From: Ruegeria sp. HKCCD8929
GTDB lineage: Bacteria; Pseudomonadota; Alphaproteobacteria; Rhodobacterales; Rhodobacteraceae
Direction: 5' to 3'
Assembly: GCF_013031405.1 (NCBI RefSeq)
Contig: NZ_WPZY01000003.1
Span: forward strand, 62,001 to 126,000
Length of the DNA stretch: 64,000 nucleotides
A model generated the notes under the pieces. It was not told the DNA's origin. It saw only the letters and a program-made list of their open reading frames with translations, and did not search any database. The translations under genes were made by a program, and so were the position numbers. Shown here one piece after another: positions 43,201 through 51,094 of this stretch. Positions within the stretch are counted from its first letter, which is position 1, and each line of letters opens with the position of its first letter.

Positions 43201-43523
43201 TCCAACGGACCCCGAGCGATCCCGGCGCTCTCGGGAGCCGGGATTGCCCGAATTCGGCATCAGCCGGCACGCATATCGCATGGCGTGCCCGTGCCTCACT
43301 CGCTTCTCATTTAAGTTAACAGTCGAGTGTAATAGGTTACTTGCAATGCGCAAATAGCCTGTTTTGCTATTGCTTTTCGGAAGCGCGCCGTTAACGTTCT
43401 GCGCAAATCGGCGCCGCTCCGGCGTCGGTGGAGTGAAGAATACGATTTTCGGCCAACGCTCAAAGGCAACGCCTTTGCCGTTCCTGTTTCGGGCCACAAC
43501 GGAACCCCGAACTTGGGACATGT
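43201..43523 (+). other. Intergenic region after ilvN with hairpins
   Basis: This gap of 323 bp has no gene. It holds a hairpin ATCCCGGC (43219-43226) with GCCGGGAT (43237-43244), probably the end of the ilv transcript. An AT-rich stretch (43310-43375) follows. The inverted repeat CAAAGGC-AAC-GCCTTTG (43461-43477), 46 bp before the next gene, could be an operator for that regulator. Confidence 0.45.
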
Positions 43524-44321
43524 ATGAACGAACCGACACGCAGCCCGGCAGAATTTCGCAATATGTTTGGCGCCAATCTGCGCCAACTCGCCAGCGAATA
43601 CCCCACCATATCGGGACTGACTCAGCAGTTGGGTATCAACCGGACCCAGTTCAATCGCTACCTATCCGGCGAAAGTTTTCCACGGCCCGACGTTCTGGAC
43701 CGGATCTGCCGGTTCTTTCAGATAGATGCGCGTATCCTGTTGTCGCCGCTGGACGAGCTTTTGGCGGATGAGCCCCTGCTGACGGGCAAAACGCTTGGCA
43801 ATTTCTTGGGCGTCGTTGGCCATGGAGCAAAGGACGAGTTTTTCCCGACCGGTTTCTATCGCACGTCACGACCCTGCCCCGACGGCGTAAATCACTATGT
43901 CGTCGCTCTGGTCCACGTTACAAGAACCGGCCCGAACCTGTTCATCCGGGGGTTTGACCCAGTCGAACTCGCGCGGCGGCGGGGATCAAGTCCATCACCG
44001 CAAGCGCGGGAATTCCGAGGGTTTGCCTCACCACTGGATCAGGGTGTGGCTTTGGTTCTGTCACACCGCGAAGCCAAAAACGGAACGCTGTGTTTCCTGA
44101 CCCATGCGCCCAACCACGGCAATGACTTCTGGATCGGCACCTTGATGCGCACCAGCCAAGCCAACGGTGCACGCAACCATCCGGCACCAGTTATCTACGA
44201 ACACCTGGGCTCGAATCTTGGCGCGGCGCTCAGTGCCGCGCGGATGGCGGGGTTGGTTGCGAGAGAAGACCTGCCCGGAGGTCACTCTGACCTCTTACAT
44301 CCGGACGACACCGAAACGTGA
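43524..44321 (+). CDS. Helix-turn-helix transcriptional regulator (XRE-like)
   Basis: The 265-residue protein starts with a Cro/CI-like helix-turn-helix (FRNMFGANLRQLASEYPTISGLTQQLGINRTQFNRYLSGESFPRPDVLDRICRFFQI, about residues 11-68). The remainder, about 190 residues, is a domain I do not recognise; it has an aromatic- and His-containing core (TGFYRTSRPCPDGVNHYVVALVHV, ALVLSHREAKNGTLCFLTH). It might bind a ligand. It precedes the Rieske oxygenase on the same strand by 96 bp and may control that gene or itself. Confidence 0.78.
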   Translation: MNEPTRSPAEFRNMFGANLRQLASEYPTISGLTQQLGINRTQFNRYLSGESFPRPDVLDRICRFFQIDARILLSPLDELLADEPLLTGKTLGNFLGVVGHGAKDEFFPTGFYRTSRPCPDGVNHYVVALVHVTRTGPNLFIRGFDPVELARRRGSSPSPQAREFRGFASPLDQGVALVLSHREAKNGTLCFLTHAPNHGNDFWIGTLMRTSQANGARNHPAPVIYEHLGSNLGAALSAARMAGLVAREDLPGGHSDLLHPDDTET

Positions 44322-44417
44322 CTTCAAAAATGTCGCTGTGAGAAACGTCGGCGTCGCGGAACTTGAAGCATGTGACTGAGACTCATGCCTTGCTGTGCGC
44401 AAGTGAAGGAGCAAGCC

Positions 44418-45575
44418 ATGTCCACAGAAGCGACCAACCTGAACGATGTCCGGCAACCGATCGAGCGCGCCAATGGCCTGCCCAACGCGCATTACACCGA
44501 CCCCGATGTGCACGCGGAAGAGACGCGCGCCCTGATGCTCGATGGCTGGGCCGGGCTGGCGGTCGCAGCGGATGTGCCCGAACCGGGCGATGCAGTTCCG
44601 ATGGAGTTTCTGGGCATACCCCTGCTGCTGCTCCGCGACCGTGAGGGTCAGGTGCGCGTGTTCCAGAACATCTGCCGCCATCGCGGCATGATTCTGGTCG
44701 ATGAGCCGCGCAAGATCGAGGGTGCGATCCGCTGCCCCTATCACAGCTGGTGCTATTCGACGCAAGGAAAACTGGTCTCGACCCCGCATGTGGGTGGCCC
44801 CGGTCAGAACACCCATGACGGCATAAAACGCGAGGATCTGGGCCTGATCGAGGTGCGCAGCCATATCTGGCGCGAGGTCGTGTGGATCAACGTCTCGGGC
44901 ACCGCACCCGGCTTTGAAGAGGCCAACGCCAAGCTGATAGCGCGGTGGGCGGAATTTGACAAACCGCTCTATCATGGCGGCGCGGACAGCGCGTTCCGGC
45001 TGGACGTGAACTGCAACTGGAAGCTGGCGGTCGAGAACTACTGCGAAAGCTACCACCTGCCCTGGGTGCATCCCGGGCTCAACAGCTATTCCCGGCTGGA
45101 GGATCACTATCATATCGAGGAACCGGGGCAGTTCTCGGGTCAAGGCACTCTGGTCTACCGCCAATTGACCGGTGAAGCCGATCAGGTGTTCGAAGATTTC
45201 GACGGGCTGAGCGCGAAATGGGACACGGCCGCGGAGTACATTGCGGTCTTTCCCAATGTGCTGCTGGGCATGCATCGCGATCATGCCTTTGCCATCATCC
45301 TGGTGCCCGAGGCGATGGACCGCACATCCGAGCATATCCATCTGTTCTACGCCACGCCCGAACCCGACGCGGAACTGCGCATGAAAAACACAGAACAGTG
45401 GAAGGTGGTGTTCGAAGAGGATGTCTTTGTTGTCGAAGGCATGCAGCGTGGGCGCGCTGCGCCCGGGTTCGATGGCGGGCGGTTCTCGCCGGTAATGGAT
45501 GGGCCGACGCACCTGTTCCACGATTGGGTGGCCGGGCGGCTGCAAGCCCATCGCCAGCAACTGGCAGCGGAATGA
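44418..45575 (+). CDS. Rieske-type aromatic-ring-hydroxylating oxygenase alpha subunit
   Basis: The 385-residue protein has a Rieske [2Fe-2S] motif with Cys86, His88, Cys106 and His109 (CRHRG...CPYHSW) and a mononuclear-iron region VENYCESYHLPWVHP with His213 and His218. It fits the GbcA/choline-monooxygenase-like and carnitine-oxygenase side of the family more than ring dioxygenases, but the substrate is open. No reductase or beta subunit gene is adjacent. The ATG at 44418 has AAGGAG upstream. It overlaps a 73-residue ORF by 4 bp (ATGA). Confidence 0.85.
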   Translation: MSTEATNLNDVRQPIERANGLPNAHYTDPDVHAEETRALMLDGWAGLAVAADVPEPGDAVPMEFLGIPLLLLRDREGQVRVFQNICRHRGMILVDEPRKIEGAIRCPYHSWCYSTQGKLVSTPHVGGPGQNTHDGIKREDLGLIEVRSHIWREVVWINVSGTAPGFEEANAKLIARWAEFDKPLYHGGADSAFRLDVNCNWKLAVENYCESYHLPWVHPGLNSYSRLEDHYHIEEPGQFSGQGTLVYRQLTGEADQVFEDFDGLSAKWDTAAEYIAVFPNVLLGMHRDHAFAIILVPEAMDRTSEHIHLFYATPEPDAELRMKNTEQWKVVFEEDVFVVEGMQRGRAAPGFDGGRFSPVMDGPTHLFHDWVAGRLQAHRQQLAAE

Positions 45576-45793
45576 GCGATCTGGACGCGCGGCTGCTAGC
45601 CGCGCATGCCACTGGCGACCAAGTAGCTCTGGCGGCGCTTTATGAAGAGGCCGCCGATGCCGCAGGCGGCGAGGATGCCTGCGGCTTCTACCTGACCCAT
45701 GCTTATGTCTACGCACTTGAGGCAGGCCTGCCGCAGGCCGACAGGTTGCGCGAGCGGTTGGCAGCGATGGGACGGGAAACACCGGAGGTCTGA
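45572..45793 (+). CDS. Small helical protein coupled to the Rieske oxygenase
   Basis: The 73-residue ORF starts with an ATGA overlap on the oxygenase stop. It reads MSDLDARLLAAHATGDQVAL and continues with AALYEEAADAAGGEDACGFYLTHAYVYALEAGLPQADRLRERLAAMG. The pattern of paired amphipathic helices resembles a TPR/SEL1-like unit. I do not recognise a named family. Coupled translation suggests it works with the oxygenase, perhaps in stability or assembly. This role is inference. Confidence 0.72.
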   Translation: MSDLDARLLAAHATGDQVALAALYEEAADAAGGEDACGFYLTHAYVYALEAGLPQADRLRERLAAMGRETPEV

Positions 45794-45864
45794 TGCACGC
45801 GGGGGCGCTCCCGCCCGTCGTCGATGCCCCTTACGGGGGCACCTCCTCCGGTTGAGCCCGGCGA

Positions 45865-45884
45865 CGCGCAAGCAAGCTTGCGCG
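45865..45884. terminator. Hairpin between convergent genes
   Basis: CGCGCAAG (45865-45872) pairs with CTTGCGCG (45877-45884) around CAAG, in the gap between the 73-residue ORF and the DUF2189 gene. No T-run is present, so it is a Rho-independent terminator only at low confidence. Confidence 0.4.
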
Positions 45885-45895
45885 CCGAGGGCACG

Positions 45896-46702
45896 TCAGG
45901 TGGCGGGGGCTGGATCGCCCTCGGTTTCGGACGCGATCTGGCGGTAGAGGTGCCAGCTGGAGTGGCCCAGCCACGGCAACACCACGAGCAGTCCCAGAAA
46001 CCACGGGATCAGTGCCGCGAAGGTAAGCACCGCGATGAACGCAGCCCAGGATAGCATCACCACCGGGTTGGTGGTCACATAGCTGTAGCTTGAGATCATG
46101 GCGGTGACGAAATCCAGCTCACGATCCAGCAGCATCGGGATCGACAGCACCGTGATCATGTAGAGCAGCAGCGCGAAGAGCGCACCTACAACGGTGCCAA
46201 AACCCAGCATCATCAACCCGTTGAAGGTAAAGAACACGTCAAAGGACGTGGTGATGTTGGTCATTGTCGTAAGGCCTAGGAACAGAGCAAAGATCATGTG
46301 GCCAAGGAAGAACCAGAACATGAAGACCACGACGATGATGGCGCAGATGGAGGGGAGTTGACGCCGCCCCTGCTGGATCACGATGCCGAAGATCGCGCCA
46401 TGTTCCAACGCGCCGCCTTGATCCAGACGATGCGAGACCTCATAGAGGCCAACAGCTGCAAACGGACCGATCAATGGAAACCCTATCGCCGCCAGAACCA
46501 GCCAGTATGTCGTTCCGGTTTGCGCCGTGACCCAGGCCATGAAAAGTCCCGCCAGTACATAAAATCCCGCGAAGACCAGGCCGAACGCCGGTGCGCGCAT
46601 AAAATCCCGCCATCCCCGCCTAAGGGCCACACGCAGCATATCGAAACTCGCGGCCCTGAGAGGCGGAACACCAAAGGGTCTTTCCATCTCAGCCTGTTCC
46701 AT
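45896..46702 (-). CDS. DUF2189 membrane protein
   Basis: The 268-residue integral membrane protein has about six hydrophobic segments. It carries DUF2189 features: [33 protein letters not shown] near the N-terminus, [22 protein letters not shown], and [15 protein letters not shown] near the C-terminus. DUF2189 is a proteobacterial family of unknown role, in some genomes near cytochrome oxidase genes. The start is backed by GGGAGGAG. It lies downstream of the amidase gene on the same strand. Confidence 0.88.
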   Translation of the reverse strand: MEQAEMERPFGVPPLRAASFDMLRVALRRGWRDFMRAPAFGLVFAGFYVLAGLFMAWVTAQTGTTYWLVLAAIGFPLIGPFAAVGLYEVSHRLDQGGALEHGAIFGIVIQQGRRQLPSICAIIVVVFMFWFFLGHMIFALFLGLTTMTNITTSFDVFFTFNGLMMLGFGTVVGALFALLLYMITVLSIPMLLDRELDFVTAMISSYSYVTTNPVVMLSWAAFIAVLTFAALIPWFLGLLVVLPWLGHSSWHLYRQIASETEGDPAPAT

Positions 46703-46729
46703 GTGAACTCCTCCCTTTTGTCCGGCGGG

Positions 46730-48127
46730 TCACAGCGCCGGTGTCTTCTGCGGCAATTCGGTCGCCTGATGATAAGCTGCGCCCAAAGCAAGCAGCGCCG
46801 CATCGCTACCGCGTGAGCCAAAGATCTGGAGCCCCATCGGCAGGCCTCCTGCCCCGAACCCGGCGGGTGCGGCCAGGCAAGGCAGGCCCAGCAGGCTGAC
46901 CGGTACCACCACTTCCATCCAGCGGTGATAGGTGTCCATCGCCTGCCCCGCGATCTCTTTGGGCCAGGGCAGCGTCACGTCAAAGGGCCAGACCTGCGCG
47001 GCGGGCAGGATCAGCGCGTCGTAGTCCTCAAACAGGGCCGCCGCGCATTTGAACCATTCCGACCGGGTCAGGCTGGCCTGGTGCACCTCCATTGCGCGCA
47101 TCACCAGACCGCGCTCCAACTCCCACTGCGCGCTGTCCTTGAGCTGCGCCTTGTGCTCGGCCAGCGGGGCGAGTCCAGCAGCGACGCTCCATGAACGCAG
47201 TGTGATCCAGCTGTTCCAGATCCGTTCAGCCTCAAAGGGCGGTTCAACCGGTTCCACGTGACAGCCCAGTTCGGTGAACACACCCAGCGCCGCTTCGCAC
47301 AAGGACAGGATACCCTGCTCCATCGGAAACGCACCACCCCAATCGCCCAGCCAACCAATCCGTAGGACATGGGCTCGCGCAGGCGCAACCGGTGAGACAG
47401 TCTGACTGGCAAAGGGATGCGGCTGGCGCGGATCGGGACCTGAGATCACGTCGAGCAGAACGCCCAGATCCTCGGGGGTGCGGGCCATCGGACCCAGCGT
47501 CGACAGTTGGTGCAGGAAGGTATCGCCCAAGGGCTCGGAGGGCACCCGGCCCCAGCTTGGACGGAACCCGTAGACATTGTTCCACGCCGCCGGGTTGCGC
47601 AGGCTGCCCATCATGTCGGACCCATCGGCCAGCGCTGTCATGCCCGTGGCCAGCGCCACCGCCGCACCGCCCGAGGACCCACCGCAGGATCGGGACGGAT
47701 CATAAGGGTTACACGTCGCGCCGTAGACAGGGTTGAACGTGTGCGACCCCAGACCGAATTCCGGCACACTGGTCTTGCCGATCAGAATGGCCCCCGCCGC
47801 CCGCATCCGCGCGGCGATCAGGTCGTCGGATTTCGGCACGGTGTGCTGGAAGATAGGCGAGCCTTGGGTCGAGGCAATCCCGGCCACATTAACGAGATCC
47901 TTGACCGCGATGGGCAGCCCGTGCAACGGCCCGCGCCGGGGCCCGGCATCCACCGTCTCGGCTTCGGCCATCAGCTCATCCGCATCGCGCAGCGCCACGA
48001 TGGCGTTGACCGTCCCGTTGACCTCATCAATCCGGTCCAGCGTCGCCCGCATCAGGTCAGCCGCACTCAAACGCCCCGAGGACAGGGCGGAGAGCAGGTC
48101 AATCGCAGAAGATCGGATCGGGTCCAT
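46730..48127 (-). CDS. Amidase of the signature family
   Basis: The 465-residue enzyme has the Ser-cisSer-Lys triad of the amidase signature family: Lys76 (PIAVKDLVN), Ser151 (SCGGSSGGAAVALA) and Ser175 (GSDMMGSLRNPA). It resembles GatA-like and aryl-acylamidases, but no gatB or gatC gene is adjacent, so it is more likely a free amidase for small amides. The substrate is unknown. DUF2189 lies 27 bp downstream and could be co-transcribed. Confidence 0.88.
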   Translation of the reverse strand: MDPIRSSAIDLLSALSSGRLSAADLMRATLDRIDEVNGTVNAIVALRDADELMAEAETVDAGPRRGPLHGLPIAVKDLVNVAGIASTQGSPIFQHTVPKSDDLIAARMRAAGAILIGKTSVPEFGLGSHTFNPVYGATCNPYDPSRSCGGSSGGAAVALATGMTALADGSDMMGSLRNPAAWNNVYGFRPSWGRVPSEPLGDTFLHQLSTLGPMARTPEDLGVLLDVISGPDPRQPHPFASQTVSPVAPARAHVLRIGWLGDWGGAFPMEQGILSLCEAALGVFTELGCHVEPVEPPFEAERIWNSWITLRSWSVAAGLAPLAEHKAQLKDSAQWELERGLVMRAMEVHQASLTRSEWFKCAAALFEDYDALILPAAQVWPFDVTLPWPKEIAGQAMDTYHRWMEVVVPVSLLGLPCLAAPAGFGAGGLPMGLQIFGSRGSDAALLALGAAYHQATELPQKTPAL

Positions 48128-48248
48128 CAGGCGCTACCTTGGGTTGCTCGAGGTCAGCGTAACGGCGGGTCTGCTCCATTTAAACCCACTGTTTCAATGT
48201 ATCTTTTCCGCGGGCAGCCGAGTGCCGAACCGCCCTGCTCGCCAAATC

Positions 48249-48944
48249 CTACCGTCGTGCAGCGGCACCGAAATGCAGCTTGCTTTCCGGCCCGATCCAG
48301 TATCTCAGGCAAACCGCGATGACGCCGAAACTTAGTACCAGCCACAAACCGCCCCAGAGAGCGGGCGAACCGCCGAATTGCTCGGACAATTGATAGGCAT
48401 CTGACCGCACGCCGGTGCGCCGGATCGTATCGTCGAAGATGTCATAGGGGACGTAGATCGCGCTTGTCAGCCCGATAACCCGAAGCACCATGTCGCTGAC
48501 ACGGTGGTCGCAAAACCAGGCCGTCGCCAGCATTCCTGTGCCGGCCACAATACAAAACCCAAACCGAAACAGCTCTCGGATATACAGCACGGCCACCAGG
48601 AGACACAAGAACCCGAACAGGCCGAGCACCAGCCGGTCTGCATTCGTACGCAGCGCGATCAGCAGCAGCGTCACTCCGATCAGCAGCGACCCGACATAGC
48701 CAGCGGACGCAATGACGAACCCGTTCCCACCCCGCGTGACCGCGTAACCGCCCTGCTGGGTAGAAAGCGAAATCCTCTCAACCGAGCCACCCGTCATCAG
48801 CGCCGCAAAAGCGTGCGCCAGCTCGTGCAGAAACACCACGAGTATCTTCAGCGGCAGGACCAAAGGGGTGTTCCAGAGGAGGAACACCAAGGCAGTGATC
48901 AGGATAAGTTGCCAGTGACCTTGGAGTGTCTTCATACTCGGCAT
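48249..48944 (-). CDS. M50-family membrane metalloprotease-like protein
   Basis: The protein (about 230 residues) has the zinc motif HELAH in PLKILVVFLHELAHAFAALMTGGSVERI, a Gly-rich second part (GFVIASAGYVGSLLIGVTLLLIAL) and several membrane segments. This fits the short M50B-like group related to site-2 proteases. The start is uncertain; ATGs lie at 48971, 48944 and 48935, and none has a strong ribosome-binding site. No anti-sigma factor gene is adjacent, so no partner can be named. Confidence 0.72.
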   Translation of the reverse strand: MPSMKTLQGHWQLILITALVFLLWNTPLVLPLKILVVFLHELAHAFAALMTGGSVERISLSTQQGGYAVTRGGNGFVIASAGYVGSLLIGVTLLLIALRTNADRLVLGLFGFLCLLVAVLYIRELFRFGFCIVAGTGMLATAWFCDHRVSDMVLRVIGLTSAIYVPYDIFDDTIRRTGVRSDAYQLSEQFGGSPALWGGLWLVLSFGVIAVCLRYWIGPESKLHFGAAARR

Positions 48945-49055
48945 CACGCCGCGATGGGCAGAGAATGTCAAACAGGCAGTTTCGGTATTGACGGCCGCCC
49001 GCTGAAGAGCAATCCAATAAAGAAGTGCGTGTCAGGTCCGCGGTCAGTTCTATCC

Positions 49056-49757
49056 TCACAGCTTCATAGCTTCGGCATAAGGAAGGCAGGGGCGTTCTCT
49101 GGACCATTTCAGCACGTTGCGGCACTCCTTGTCGTCAACTTGAGCTGCCAAGGCAATGAAGCTTTCGTCGACAACTAATCTAGGACGCGTGGCCAGTCCC
49201 ACCCCAAATCTATTAGCTACCGGACTCTCATCAGACAAAAGTTCTCTGAGTATCTCGACAGACACTGGTCTGGCGCGGCGCAGACGAAATATGGTTTTGC
49301 CAAGGTAGTTCGGAAGTTCTTCGAAGATGGTTCCCGGATACATCTCCGCAGTTTTGAGAACGCCAACATCCAGCATAGCACGCTCGCAAGACTGGACAAA
49401 AAACATCGCAATTCGTTGAACAAACGGGTCAGGATCATCCAGTAGTTTGATAACTTTGCCCAGAGCAAAAGCATCGAACTTTGTTGCACACTCTTTCAAC
49501 ACGATGATTGCGGTACCACGTATTTGCGGGTCTGAATTGCCCAAGTGTGGAACAATGTCATCGATAAGGCACCGTGCCTTCGGGCCGAGTTCGTAAATGA
49601 TATACGAGCCGAGACTTAAAATGGCCGGATCGTCAGATACCAGCAAAGGCCTTAGGTTTTCTATCGGAAAGCTGTTTCGGAAGGCAGACACCAACTCCTG
49701 ACTGAAATCAGTCTCCTTGCCAGACATGACAAGCTCAATCATTTTTTCGGGGGACAT
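49056..49757 (-). CDS. HEAT-repeat-like protein, AT-richer gene
   Basis: The 233-residue protein is alpha-helical with HEAT-like repeats: SDDPAILSLGSYIIYELGPKARCLIDDIVPHL, GNSDPQIRGTAIIVLKECA and LDDPDPFVQRIAMFFVQSCE. The last 80 residues are different and include VVDESFIALAAQVDDKECRNVLKW. No enzymatic motif is seen. The gene is clearly AT-richer than the neighbouring prfB and amidase genes and uses codons that those avoid, so it looks like an accessory or transferred gene. Immunity or scaffold roles are possible but unsupported. Confidence 0.65.
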   Translation of the reverse strand: MSPEKMIELVMSGKETDFSQELVSAFRNSFPIENLRPLLVSDDPAILSLGSYIIYELGPKARCLIDDIVPHLGNSDPQIRGTAIIVLKECATKFDAFALGKVIKLLDDPDPFVQRIAMFFVQSCERAMLDVGVLKTAEMYPGTIFEELPNYLGKTIFRLRRARPVSVEILRELLSDESPVANRFGVGLATRPRLVVDESFIALAAQVDDKECRNVLKWSRERPCLPYAEAMKL

Positions 49758-49847
49758 CTTAGTTCGGCTCTGAACAGGCCGCGTCTATTAATCACTGTGG
49801 CACGATATCAACCGTTTGCGGAATAGACAACTGCGGTGAGCTTCCTA

Positions 49848-49866
49848 GGTTATGAAGCGCATAACC
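49848..49866 (-). terminator. Hairpin after prfB
   Basis: GGTTATG (49848-49854) pairs with CATAACC (49860-49866) around AAGCG, 32 bp beyond the prfB stop. There is no strong T-run on the minus strand. It is the likely transcript end. Confidence 0.45.
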
Positions 49867-49898
49867 AACACTCACAAAACCAAGCCCAAGAATACCAA

Positions 49899-51026
49899 TC
49901 AATCCTCAGCCTGCGCCTCGGAGCGGCTCTTGCCCGCTACGTTCAGCGCCAGCGTCGCGGCCATGAACCCGTCCAGATCACCGTCCAGCACACCCTTGGT
50001 GTCTGAGGTCTCGTGGTTGGTGCGCAGGTCCTTGACCATCTGGTAGGGCTGCAACACGTAGGACCGGATCTGGTTGCCCCAGCCCGCGTCGCCCTTGCTC
50101 TCATGCGCTTCGTTGATGGCCGCGTTGCGGCGGTCCAGCTCCAGCTGGTAGAGCCGCGATTTCAGCGCCTTCATGGCGATGTCGCGGTTCTGGTGTTGCG
50201 ATTTCTCGGAACTGGTCACCACGATCCCCGTCGGGTGGTGGGTGATCCGCACGGCCGAGTCGGTGGTGTTGACGTGTTGACCGCCGGCACCCGAGGACCG
50301 GTAGGTGTCGATGCGGATGTCGGCCGGGTTCACCTCGATCTCGATATTGTCGTCCACTACCGGATAGACCCAGACCGAACTGAAAGATGTGTGCCGCTTG
50401 GCGGCGCTGTCATAGGGCGAGATGCGCACCAGCCGGTGCACGCCGCTTTCCGATTTCAGCCAGCCATAGGCGTTGTGGCCGGAAATCTTGTAGGCTGCCG
50501 ACTTGATCCCGGCTTCGTCGCCCGCGCTTTCCGACTGCAGCTCGACCGTATAGCCCTTTTTCTCGGCCCAGCGAACATACATCCGTGCCAGCATCGAGGC
50601 CCAGTCGCAGCTCTCGGTGCCGCCCGCGCCCGCGTTGATTTCAAGAAAGGTGTCGTTGGTATCGGCCTCACCATCCAGCAGCGCCTCAAGCTCTTTCTCG
50701 GCAGCCTTCTCTTGCAGCGCCTTCAGCGCCTCTTCGGCATCGGTGACAACCTCTTCATCCTCTTCCATCTCGCCCAGTTCGATGAGCTCGATATTGTCGC
50801 TGAGATCGGTTTTGATCCCCTCATAGGTCTCGATGGCATCCACCAGCGCCTGACGCTCGCGCATCAGTTTCTGTGCGCCCTCGGGATTGTCCCAAAGGTT
50901 CGGGTCCTCAACCCGCGCGTTGAACTCCTCCAGCCGGTGCGGCGCGGTCTCGTAGTCAAGCCGCTGGGCCAGCAGCTCCAGCGATTTCTCGATATCCGAC
51001 ACGATGTTCTGGGTCTCGGCGCGCAT
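49899..51026 (-). CDS. prfB: Peptide chain release factor 2
   Basis: RF2 (375 residues) ends translation at UGA and UAA. The GGQ motif is at residues 248-250 ([10 protein letters not shown]). The codon-recognition motif reads S-P-Y at 203-205 (RISPYDS) where E. coli has SPF. The N-terminal region runs straight through [14 protein letters not shown] with no internal UGA, so the autoregulatory +1 frameshift of many bacteria is absent. The gene lies 68 bp downstream of mrcA. Confidence 0.95.
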   Translation of the reverse strand: MRAETQNIVSDIEKSLELLAQRLDYETAPHRLEEFNARVEDPNLWDNPEGAQKLMRERQALVDAIETYEGIKTDLSDNIELIELGEMEEDEEVVTDAEEALKALQEKAAEKELEALLDGEADTNDTFLEINAGAGGTESCDWASMLARMYVRWAEKKGYTVELQSESAGDEAGIKSAAYKISGHNAYGWLKSESGVHRLVRISPYDSAAKRHTSFSSVWVYPVVDDNIEIEVNPADIRIDTYRSSGAGGQHVNTTDSAVRITHHPTGIVVTSSEKSQHQNRDIAMKALKSRLYQLELDRRNAAINEAHESKGDAGWGNQIRSYVLQPYQMVKDLRTNHETSDTKGVLDGDLDGFMAATLALNVAGKSRSEAQAED

Positions 51027-51094
51027 GGTAGGTCCTGCAATTTCGGATCGTCTGAGGCGTTCTGATAGACCAGCGCCCCGGGCGGGGCAAGCGG

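Noticed and set aside
50940..51026. Programmed +1 frameshift in prfB
   Set aside because: The reading frame is open from the ATG through the region where the internal UGA would lie, so no frameshift is needed.
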